Assembly: GCA_027310505.1 (NCBI GenBank)
Contig: DAIDAS010000101.1
Coordinates: forward strand, 1 to 6,207
From: a bacterium
GTDB lineage: Bacteria; Pseudomonadota; Gammaproteobacteria; Burkholderiales; Methylophilaceae
DNA length: 6,207 bases
Direction: 5' to 3'
The position numbers were made by a program, and so were the translations under genes. Below, piece by piece: positions 1 through 5,069 of this stretch. The notes under the pieces were generated by a model. It saw only the letters and a list, made by a program, of their open reading frames with translations, made no database searches and was not told where the DNA came from. Each line of letters starts with the position of its first letter. The first letter of the stretch is position 1.

Positions 1-602
1 GTGTTGCCGGGCTGTGCTACGGCAGCGTCGCCCCGGAGCAATGGGGGGATGCCGCTCGCGATGTCGATTTCTACGATCTCAAGGCGGATGTCGAGGCCCT
101 GACCCGTGGCCGTGCGCGTTACGAAGCGGCGCAGCACCCGGCGCTGCATCCCGGGCAGTCGGCGCGTGTCATGCTGGATGGACGTTGCATCGGCTGGCTG
201 GGCGGCCTGCATCCGCAATGGCAGCAACATTATCAGCTGCCGCGCGGAGTCATGTTGTTTGAACTGGAGGTTGCGCTACTACTGGAGCATGCTCTGCCGG
301 TGTTTGCCGGCGTGGCGAAGTTCCCGCCGGTGCGTCGTGACCTGGCGCTGGTGGTGGATGAGAACCTGCCGGTGCAGGCGTTGCAGGATGCCCTGATGGA
401 AGTCCGCGCCGGGGTCGTCCAGGAGATCGCATTGTTTGATCAGTATCGCGGAAAGGGTGTGCCGGAAAGGCAAAAAAGTCTTGCATTCCGGGTAGTTATG
501 CAAGATACTCAAAAAACTTTGACCGATGAAGAAGTCGATGCCGCGATGGCGCAATTGGTTGCCGCGGCTGCTCAAAAATTTGGCGCTGAGTTACGCAGTT
601 AA
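1..602 (+). CDS. pheT: Phenylalanyl-tRNA synthetase beta subunit, C-terminal part (5' end outside window)
   Basis: This is the C-terminal 199 residues of the beta chain of the cytoplasmic alpha2-beta2 enzyme that charges tRNA-Phe with phenylalanine. The reading frame is open from base 3 and ends at TAA 600-602. The first half reads as the end of the catalytic-like core, including the segment GWLGGLHPQW. From about base 300 to the stop lies the ferredoxin-fold anticodon-binding domain (FDX-ACB), recognisable by KFPPVRRDLALVVDE, by LFDQYRGKGVPE and by the closing pattern KSLAFRVVMQD...TLTDEEVD. A full beta chain is about 790 residues, so roughly three quarters lies upstream of the window. The gene sits 9 bases before ihfA, the usual pheST-ihfA order, and the two are probably co-transcribed. 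Identity rests on family motifs and synteny and is very secure. Confidence 0.97.
   Translation, partial: VAGLCYGSVAPEQWGDAARDVDFYDLKADVEALTRGRARYEAAQHPALHPGQSARVMLDGRCIGWLGGLHPQWQQHYQLPRGVMLFELEVALLLEHALPVFAGVAKFPPVRRDLALVVDENLPVQALQDALMEVRAGVVQEIALFDQYRGKGVPERQKSLAFRVVMQDTQKTLTDEEVDAAMAQLVAAAAQKFGAELRS
481..509 (+). promoter_or_regulatory. Possible internal promoter for ihfA inside pheT
   Basis: TTGCAT (481-486) and GATACT (504-509) are separated by exactly 17 bases and lie about 100 bases upstream of ihfA, in an A/T-richer patch of the pheT 3' end. In E. coli, ihfA is known to have its own promoter within pheT. The hexamers match the sigma-70 consensus only moderately (3/6 and 4/6), and coding sequence can give such matches by chance, so this is a weak call. 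Confidence 0.25.
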
Positions 603-611
603 GAGGAAGGC

Positions 612-914
612 ATGACATTAACAAAAGCAGATTTGGCCGATATGCTGTTCGAGCAGGTCGGACTGAACAAACGCGAAGCAAAGGATATGGTGGAGGCATT
701 TTTCGAAGAAGTGCGCAGTTCTCTGGAGGAGGGAGACAGCGTCAAGTTATCAGGCTTCGGAAATTTTGAATTACGCCAGAAATCCGAACGGCCCGGCCGC
801 AACCCCAAGACTGGCGAAGAAATTCCCATCACCGCACGTCGCGTGGTGACTTTCCATGCCAGCCAGAAGCTCAAGTTCAAGGTAGAGGAACATTACGGTG
901 GAAGCGCATCCTAA
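612..914 (+). CDS. ihfA: Integration host factor subunit alpha
   Basis: This 100-residue protein is the alpha subunit of IHF, a heterodimeric nucleoid protein that bends DNA sharply at specific sites and assists recombination, replication initiation and transcription. It begins TLTKADLADMLFEQVGLNKR, typical of IHF-alpha. The arm motif GRNPKTGEEIPI (residues 62-73) carries the conserved proline (Pro65) that intercalates in the minor groove, and the body contains KLSGFGNFELR. Its length matches the usual 99-100 residues. HU and IHF-beta were considered, but the N-terminus and the location after pheT point to the alpha chain. The ATG at 612 has a strong ribosome binding site, AGAGGAAGG, ending just before it. 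The 3' end overlaps the MerR-type gene by 17 bases in a different frame, so the two are very likely one operon. Confidence 0.97.
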   Translation: MTLTKADLADMLFEQVGLNKREAKDMVEAFFEEVRSSLEEGDSVKLSGFGNFELRQKSERPGRNPKTGEEIPITARRVVTFHASQKLKFKVEEHYGGSAS

Positions 915-1314
915 GGTTCAGCTGCCGCCCATTCCCGCCAAGCGTTATTTCACGATTGGCGAGGTGAGCGAACTGTGTGGCGTGAAGCCGCACGTGCTGC
1001 GCTACTGGGAGCAGGAATTCACCCAGCTCAAGCCTGTGAAACGGCGTGGCAATCGTCGCTACTACCAACATCACGAGGTGTTGTTGGTGCGCCGCATTCG
1101 TGAGCTGCTGTACGAACAAGGTTTTACCATCAGCGGTGCGCGTAACCGTTTGGGCGATGCCGACCATCATCACGAAGACGTGCCGGTCGTTGCACCGGCA
1201 AGCGTCCAGCCTGTTGTGGCACAGGCCGCAGTGATCGCGCCGTCGTTTGACTTTGCCCATCTGCGCGCAGAGTTGCACGGTGTCCTGGATTTATTGCGTC
1301 CTCACGCTTCCTGA
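898..1314 (+). CDS. MerR-family transcriptional regulator (the ihfA-linked type)
   Basis: This is a 138-residue DNA-binding protein with an N-terminal MerR helix-turn-helix and wing. Residues 17-45 (YFTIGEVSELCGVKPHVLRYWEQEF) form the winged-helix start, and RRGNRRYYQHHEVLLVRRIREL completes the domain by about residue 70. The rest is short: a His-rich stretch (residues 90-92 are His), an Ala/Pro/Val-rich linker, and a final helix FDFAHLRAELHGVLDLL. There is no long dimerisation coiled coil and no Cys-based metal site like that of MerR or SoxR, so no ligand can be named. The start is taken as GTG 898, preceded by GGTAGAGGA (881-889), and it overlaps the end of ihfA. A small MerR-like gene between ihfA and tRNA-Pro is a conserved arrangement in beta- and gammaproteobacteria, but its target is unknown to me. 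Confidence 0.92.
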   Translation: MEAHPKVQLPPIPAKRYFTIGEVSELCGVKPHVLRYWEQEFTQLKPVKRRGNRRYYQHHEVLLVRRIRELLYEQGFTISGARNRLGDADHHHEDVPVVAPASVQPVVAQAAVIAPSFDFAHLRAELHGVLDLLRPHAS

Positions 1315-1325
1315 TCGATCGCAGT

Positions 1326-1354
1326 TTGGCGGTCGTTACGCTTTCCGTTATAAT
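1326..1354 (+). promoter_or_regulatory. Sigma-70 promoter of tRNA-Pro
   Basis: A perfect -10 box TATAAT (1349-1354) lies 17 bases after TTGGCG (1326-1331), a 4/6 match to the -35 consensus. The bases after the -10 are G/C-rich (GCTGCC), as in stable-RNA promoters under stringent control. Transcription would start near 1361, giving a leader of about 34 bases before the tRNA. Confidence 0.8.
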
Positions 1355-1367
1355 GCTGCCTTTCGTG

Positions 1368-1383
1368 CGCAGGGTGTCCTGCG
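1368..1383 (+). other. Small hairpin in the tRNA-Pro 5' leader
   Basis: CGCAGG (1368-1373) and CCTGCG (1378-1383) are perfect inverted repeats around the loop GTGT. The hairpin would form in the precursor transcript 11 bases before the mature 5' end of the tRNA. It may affect processing by RNase P or transcript stability, but this is inference. There is no T-run, so it is not a terminator. Confidence 0.45.
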
Positions 1384-1394
1384 GAGCGAAGGTT

Positions 1395-1472
<78 letters not shown>

Positions 1473-1499
1473 TTCAATCAATAAGCTGTAGCAATGACC

Positions 1500-1525
1500 A
1501 AGCCGCTTGAAGCGGCTTTTTCTTT
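1500..1525 (+). terminator. Intrinsic terminator after tRNA-Pro
   Basis: AAGCCGCT (1500-1507) and AGCGGCTT (1511-1518) form a perfect 8-base-pair stem with loop TGA, followed by a T-rich run (1517-1521, then C and TTT). It lies 28 bases after the tRNA CCA end and is correctly oriented to end that transcript. Confidence 0.9.
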
Positions 1526-1554
1526 GGCCGATTCCCGAGAGATTTTTTGCTGAA

Positions 1555-1830
1555 ATGATTGCTGAATTGAGTCACCTGATTGGCTACCCCGCTGCATTTC
1601 TAACCACGATCGCCTTTGTGCCTCAGGCGTGGAAATCCTGGCGTACCCGTGACTTGTCGGGTATTTCCTTGCCGATGTATGCCATGTTTACACTGGGGGT
1701 CGCGATGTGGCTGGTTTATGGCGTGGCCATCGGCAGCCTGCCGGTCATCATCGCCAACGCTGTAACCTTTTTACTGGCGGCCGTGGTTTTGGGCTTGAAA
1801 GTTCTTGCGGTTCGATCTGAGTCCAATTGA
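1555..1830 (+). CDS. SemiSWEET / PQ-loop family small membrane protein (likely sugar transporter)
   Basis: This 91-residue protein has three predicted membrane helices (about residues 4-22, 38-57 and 62-82), the size and layout of a SemiSWEET, the half-size bacterial relative of SWEET sugar uniporters that works as a dimer. The PQ motif is at residues 23-24 in FVPQAWKSWRTRDLSGIS. LPMYAMFTLGVAMWLVYG forms the second helix, with the conserved Trp-Leu-x-Tyr-Gly pattern. A conserved Asn (residue 68) lies in the third helix, where the family binds substrate. The ATG at 1555 is preferred because an upstream TTG (1507) falls inside the tRNA terminator and would add an atypical N-terminus. The ribosome binding site is weak (GAGAG at 1537-1541, rather far away). 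The gene starts only about 30 bases after the terminator, and I see no clear promoter of its own. The transported substrate cannot be told from sequence; family membership is secure. Confidence 0.9.
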   Translation: MIAELSHLIGYPAAFLTTIAFVPQAWKSWRTRDLSGISLPMYAMFTLGVAMWLVYGVAIGSLPVIIANAVTFLLAAVVLGLKVLAVRSESN

Positions 1831-1846
1831 TCCCGGGTGACGGGAT
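1830..1846. terminator. Weak candidate hairpin between convergent genes
   Basis: ATCCCG (1830-1835) and CGGGAT (1841-1846) are inverted repeats around a 5-base loop, at the stop of the SemiSWEET gene and 21 bases past the stop of the convergent Rap1a-like gene. No T-run follows on either strand, so a terminator role is only suggested by position. Confidence 0.25.
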
Positions 1847-1867
1847 GTTGCTCGCCCGCCGTGAGGG

Positions 1868-2245
1868 TCATTTGCACGGAAAGGCTTTGGATAGCGCAAC
1901 CAGTGCATCCCTGCGCCCGCTTTTGGGTCTTTCTTCGGGGTGGTCGCGCAGGTAGCGGTTGATGATCCCTAGTGCCTGGCTGCGGGAGAGGCCCTCTTCT
2001 GTGGGGCACACCATTTTCACATTATCCACTTTGAAATCTCCGACCCCGAATCCGTCCAGCAGGCCGGAAAGGTAGCCTACGCACCACATCGAGTCGAGCA
2101 TTTCTTCGGCGGTCAGCTTTTCCCCATTCATTGATTTTTCAGAAGCGGTGCACCTGGCAAGCAGGTCATTGCCGGTGAGCGCAGCCAATGCAGGTAGAGG
2201 GAGCGTCAGCGCGGTGGCAAGGCTAATGGCGGACAGGATTCTCAT
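1868..2245 (-). CDS. Secreted Rap1a/Tai-family protein (T6SS-immunity-like fold), orphan
   Basis: This is a 125-residue exported protein. Residues 1-21 form a signal peptide with a hydrophobic core, and cleavage is likely after ALA, giving a mature start ALTGNDLL. The mature part carries the Rap1a/Tai4 pattern: CVGYLSGLLDG (residues 55-65), then a Cys-Pro (80-81) before EEGLSRSQALGIINRYLRDH, and a closing ALSKAFPC. Four cysteines (32, 55, 80, 124) could form two disulfides in the periplasm. Founding members are periplasmic antidotes to type VI secretion peptidoglycan amidases, but many family members lie far from any such system. Here no effector gene is adjacent, so immunity function is not supported by context. 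Its ATG overlaps the nadB stop (ATGA, 2242-2245) and no Shine-Dalgarno sequence is visible in the 20 bases upstream, so translation probably depends on ribosomes finishing nadB. Family assignment is good, function unknown. Confidence 0.85.
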   Translation of the reverse strand: MRILSAISLATALTLPLPALAALTGNDLLARCTASEKSMNGEKLTAEEMLDSMWCVGYLSGLLDGFGVGDFKVDNVKMVCPTEEGLSRSQALGIINRYLRDHPEERPKSGRRDALVALSKAFPCK

Positions 2246-3873
2246 GCGTGTCGGTGTGACTTTTTGTTGCCGTGGGTGTGATCCAGCAGGCTGTAGTAGT
2301 TGGATGGGGTCAGCACGGTGGGGATGGCCTCCGGCAGCATCTCAGGATAATCCTTGCTGTAGTGCAGGCCGCGGCTTTCATGGCGTTCGAGCGCGCATTT
2401 TACGATCAGTTCTGCGACCTGCAGCAGGTTGCGCAGTTCGATCAGGTCGTTGCTGACGCGGAAATTGCTGTAGAACTCGTGCACTTCGTCGCGCAGGAGA
2501 TGGATGCGGTGCAGGGCCCGCTCCAGGCGCTTGTCGGTGCGTACGATGCCAACGTAGTTCCACATAAAGCGGCGCAGTTCGTCCCAGTTTTGGGTGATGA
2601 CCACTTCTTCGTCGGCATCCGTGACCCGGCTTTCATCCCAGTCCGGTAGCGGTGGCATTTCGGCTTCCGGCATAAGGGCGAGGATATCGTTGGCGGCTGA
2701 CTTGGCGAACACCAGGCATTCCAGCAGCGAATTGCTGGCGAGGCGGTTGGCCCCGTGCAGGCCGGTGCAGGCGGTTTCGCCGATGGCGTACAGGTTGGGC
2801 AGGTCGGTGCGGGCGACATGGTCGGTCATCACCCCGCCGCAGCTGAAATGAACCGCCGGCACTACCGGGATGGGCTGGCGCGTGATGTCGATGCCGAGTT
2901 CCAGGCAACGCTGGTAGATGTTGGGAAAGTGCGACTTGATGAAATCCGCCGGCTTGTGTGAAATATCCAGATACACGCAGTCGATGCCGCGTTTTTTGAT
3001 CTCGAAGTCGATGGCGCGGGCGACCACATCGCGCGGGGCAAGTTCGGCCCTGGCGTCATGGGCGGGCATGAACCGCGTGCCGTCCGGCAATTTGAGCAGC
3101 CCGCCCTCGCCGCGCACGGCTTCGGTGATCAAGAATGATTTGGCCTGCGGGTGATACAGGCAGGTCGGGTGGAACTGGATGAATTCCATGTTGGCGACGC
3201 GGCAGCCTGCGCGCCATGCCATCGCCACGCCGTCGCCGGTGGCGACGTCGGGGTTGGTAGTGTAGAGGTAAACTTTGCCGGCACCGCCGCTGGCAAGGGC
3301 GGTATGCTCGGCCTGGATGGTGATGACCTTGCCCTTTGATTTGTCCAGCACGTAGGCACCCAGGCAGCGGTCTTTGCGTTTGCCGAGCTTGCGCGCGGTG
3401 ATCAGGTCGACGGCAATGTGTTCTTCCAGCAGGGTGATGTTGGGGTGAGCGCGCACTTTGGTGGAGAGCGTCTCCTGTACTGCGTGCCCCGTGGCGTCGG
3501 CCGCATGGATGATGCGGCGCTGGCTGTGCCCGCCTTCGCGGGTCAGGTGATAGCCGCTGTCGTCGTCTTCTCGTGTGAACGGCACGCCTTGCTGGATCAG
3601 CCACTCTACGGTTTCGCGCCCATGCTCGACTACGAACCTGGTGACGGCCGGATCGCACAGGCCTGCGCCGGCAATCAGGGTGTCCTGGATATGCGCCTCG
3701 AGCGAGTCCTCGTCTGTCAGCACGGCAGCGATGCCGCCTTGCGCCCAGTTGCTGGAACTGTCGTTCAGCTCGCGCTTGGTGACCAGGCACACGGATTTGT
3801 GTGGCGCCAGTTGCAAGGCCAAGGTCAGCCCGGCGAGACCGCTGCCGATAATGAGAACGTCGAAGCGCAACAC
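2242..3873 (-). CDS. nadB: L-aspartate oxidase (NAD biosynthesis)
   Basis: This 543-residue flavoenzyme oxidises L-aspartate to iminoaspartate, which quinolinate synthase (NadA) condenses with dihydroxyacetone phosphate in the first steps of de novo NAD synthesis in the cytoplasm. The FAD-binding GSGLAGL is at residues 10-16 and SSNWAQGGIAA at 40-50. Substrate and catalytic residues corresponding to those of the E. coli enzyme are present: Glu113 in TREGGHSQRR, His235 in QFHPTCL, Arg281 in APRDVVARA, His342 in VHFSCGGVMTD and Arg377 in GANRLASNSLLE. These distinguish it from succinate dehydrogenase/fumarate reductase flavoproteins only in part; the length, C-terminal helical domain and location beside rpoE settle it. 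The start is GTG 3873, since an in-frame TAA lies four codons upstream (a TTG follows directly as an alternative); the ribosome binding site is weak. The C-terminus ends in a His-rich tail. It is divergent from rpoE, as in many gammaproteobacteria. Confidence 0.97.
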   Translation of the reverse strand: MLRFDVLIIGSGLAGLTLALQLAPHKSVCLVTKRELNDSSSNWAQGGIAAVLTDEDSLEAHIQDTLIAGAGLCDPAVTRFVVEHGRETVEWLIQQGVPFTREDDDSGYHLTREGGHSQRRIIHAADATGHAVQETLSTKVRAHPNITLLEEHIAVDLITARKLGKRKDRCLGAYVLDKSKGKVITIQAEHTALASGGAGKVYLYTTNPDVATGDGVAMAWRAGCRVANMEFIQFHPTCLYHPQAKSFLITEAVRGEGGLLKLPDGTRFMPAHDARAELAPRDVVARAIDFEIKKRGIDCVYLDISHKPADFIKSHFPNIYQRCLELGIDITRQPIPVVPAVHFSCGGVMTDHVARTDLPNLYAIGETACTGLHGANRLASNSLLECLVFAKSAANDILALMPEAEMPPLPDWDESRVTDADEEVVITQNWDELRRFMWNYVGIVRTDKRLERALHRIHLLRDEVHEFYSNFRVSNDLIELRNLLQVAELIVKCALERHESRGLHYSKDYPEMLPEAIPTVLTPSNYYSLLDHTHGNKKSHRHA

Positions 3874-3920
3874 GATTTTTACTTGTTAAGATGAACCAAT
3901 CGCAGTTTAGCGCTGTCTCT

Positions 3921-3940
3921 CACCCCCGTATAGGGTTGTG
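3921..3940. promoter_or_regulatory. Interrupted dyad in the nadB-rpoE intergenic region
   Basis: CAC..CC at 3921-3927 and GG..GTG at 3934-3940 form an imperfect inverted repeat (5 of 7 positions pair) around CGTATA in the middle of the 114-base divergent intergenic region. It lies where the -35 region of the proposed rpoE promoter would be, so it could be an operator. The match is imperfect and no specific regulator is recognised. Confidence 0.2.
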
Positions 3941-3948
3941 GTGTGCGC

Positions 3949-3954
3949 TATACT
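3949..3954 (+). promoter_or_regulatory. Candidate -10 box for the rpoE operon
   Basis: TATACT matches the sigma-70 -10 consensus at 5 of 6 positions. It would start transcription near 3961, giving a leader of about 27 bases with a strong ribosome binding site (AGGGGGAAG, 3972-3980) before ATG 3988. No good -35 box lies 16-18 bases upstream, so an activator may be needed or the true promoter lies elsewhere. I found no convincing sigma-E-type promoter (GGAACTT...TCTGA), although autoregulation is usual for this operon. Confidence 0.35.
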
Positions 3955-3987
3955 TCAAAATAAGAAACCTCAGGGGGAAGTGCCCGC

Positions 3988-4587
3988 ATGGGCGATAGAG
4001 AAATCGATCGGGTGCTGGTCGAGCGCGCACAAAGCGGCGACAAGCGTGCCTTTGGCTTGCTGGTGGAAAAATACCAGCGCAAGCTGGGGCGACTATTGTC
4101 CCGCATGATCCGCGATCCGGCGGAAGTCGAGGATGTGGTGCAAGAGGCTTTTATCAAGGCCTATCGCGCGCTTCCTAATTTCCGCAACGAAAGCGCGTTC
4201 TACACATGGCTTTACCGTATTGGCATCAATACTGCCAAGAATTATCTGGTGGCCATGGGGCGTCGACCGCGTGCAGTGCCGGAAATCGAGGTGGAAGATG
4301 CCGAAAATTTCGAGGATGGCGACGAGTTGCGCACAATCGATACCCCTGAAACGGAACTCATGAGCAAACAGGTTGCCAAAACGGTCAACGAGACTGTGGC
4401 ATCATTGCCCGAAGAATTGCGTACGGCGATTACCCTGCGCGAAATCGAAGGTTTGAGTTATGAAGAAATTGCAACACTGATGAACTGCCCGATCGGCACG
4501 GTGCGATCCCGGATTTTTCGCGCGCGCGAGACGATTGCCGAAAAACTGAGACCCTTGCTGGATACCCCGGACAACAGGAGATGGTGA
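3988..4587 (+). CDS. rpoE: RNA polymerase sigma-E factor (ECF sigma, AlgU/RpoE type)
   Basis: This 199-residue extracytoplasmic-function sigma factor directs RNA polymerase to envelope-stress genes. Sigma region 2 spans about residues 22-90, with EDVVQEAFIKAYRAL, the -10-recognition segment SAFYTWLYRIGINTAKNYLV and then GRRPR. Region 4 spans about 133-185, with LPEELRTAITLREIEGLSYE and IGTVRSRIFRARE for -35 contact. These stretches are close to E. coli RpoE and Pseudomonas AlgU, which separates it from FecI-like or other ECF groups. The acidic linker (residues 101-113) is normal for the subgroup. ATG 3988 has a good ribosome binding site. The stop TGA (4585-4587) shares one base with the preferred rseA start, which couples sigma and anti-sigma synthesis. 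RseA should hold it at the membrane until envelope stress triggers proteolysis of RseA. Confidence 0.97.
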   Translation: MGDREIDRVLVERAQSGDKRAFGLLVEKYQRKLGRLLSRMIRDPAEVEDVVQEAFIKAYRALPNFRNESAFYTWLYRIGINTAKNYLVAMGRRPRAVPEIEVEDAENFEDGDELRTIDTPETELMSKQVAKTVNETVASLPEELRTAITLREIEGLSYEEIATLMNCPIGTVRSRIFRARETIAEKLRPLLDTPDNRRW

Positions 4588-5069
4588 TGAAAGACCAAAT
4601 TTCTGCCTTGATGGATAATGAATTCGACGCGGATGCCTCCGGGCATCTGTTGACTGCGCTTAAAGGTGATGGCGAATTGGCCGAGTGCTGGTCGACCTAC
4701 CACCTGATCGGCGATGCGATGCGCGGGGAGCCGCCATTGCGTCCGGATTTCCGCCAGCGTCTGATGCAACAGCTGGATGCCGAACCTACCGTACTGGCGC
4801 CCAAGTCGCACAAACACACCCACAAGCCCTCTTTCTGGATGTCGGCGGCGGCTTCGGTTGCCGCTGTCATGTTCGTTGGCTGGATGGTGCTGCAACAGCA
4901 GGCGCACGCGCCCTCCGGCGATACCGGAACTTCCACCCTGGCTCAGAACGCCGTTTCTCCCGAATCCGTAAACTCCTATTTGTTGGCACATCAGGCGACA
5001 TTCGCCGGTAGCGGTATGCCAGCGGCTTATTACGTGCGCCCGGTGGCATTGAGCGGGAACGGGAACTAA
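4587..5069 (+). CDS. rseA: Sigma-E anti-sigma factor RseA (MucA type)
   Basis: This 160-residue single-span membrane protein binds and inhibits RpoE. The cytoplasmic N-terminal domain (residues 1-65) begins MKDQISALMDNE and contains ECWSTYHLIGDAMRGE, the typical RseA/MucA sigma-binding pattern. A basic His/Lys-rich stretch (KSHKHTHK, 73-80) precedes the membrane helix (about 84-102, SFWMSAAASVAAVMFVGWMV), consistent with the N-terminus inside. The periplasmic tail of about 58 residues carries the conserved VNSYLLAHQ and is short next to E. coli RseA (216 residues in total). An in-frame ATG at 4581 exists, but AGGAG (4576-4580) touches it directly; ATG 4587 is 6 bases from that site, gives the family's usual N-terminus and overlaps the rpoE stop by one base (TGATG). 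Release of sigma-E by stepwise periplasmic and intramembrane proteolysis is known for the family and inferred here. Confidence 0.93.
   Translation: MKDQISALMDNEFDADASGHLLTALKGDGELAECWSTYHLIGDAMRGEPPLRPDFRQRLMQQLDAEPTVLAPKSHKHTHKPSFWMSAAASVAAVMFVGWMVLQQQAHAPSGDTGTSTLAQNAVSPESVNSYLLAHQATFAGSGMPAAYYVRPVALSGNGN

Noticed and set aside
14..396. Alternative-frame open frames at the window start
   Set aside because: They overlap the clear pheT C-terminal frame and have Arg/Cys/Trp-rich composition typical of frame shadows.
502..522. Possible IHF binding site in the A-rich stretch upstream of ihfA
   Set aside because: Against the consensus WATCAANNNNTTR the best alignment has about three mismatches in the fixed positions.
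1507..1554. A longer SemiSWEET start at TTG 1507
   Set aside because: The start codon lies inside the terminator hairpin, has no ribosome binding site, and would add 16 residues not expected in the family.
3056..3790. A 244-codon open frame on the - strand within nadB in another frame
   Set aside because: It is extremely rich in Arg, Pro and Ala with no domain pattern; nadB explains the same bases with conserved catalytic residues.
3418..3894. A 158-codon open frame on the + strand opposite the nadB 5' end
   Set aside because: Antisense shadow of nadB with no ribosome binding site or family pattern.
3893..3922. GAACCA ... TCTCA as a possible sigma-E promoter upstream of rpoE
   Set aside because: Both boxes deviate from the consensus and the spacing (about 19) is too long.
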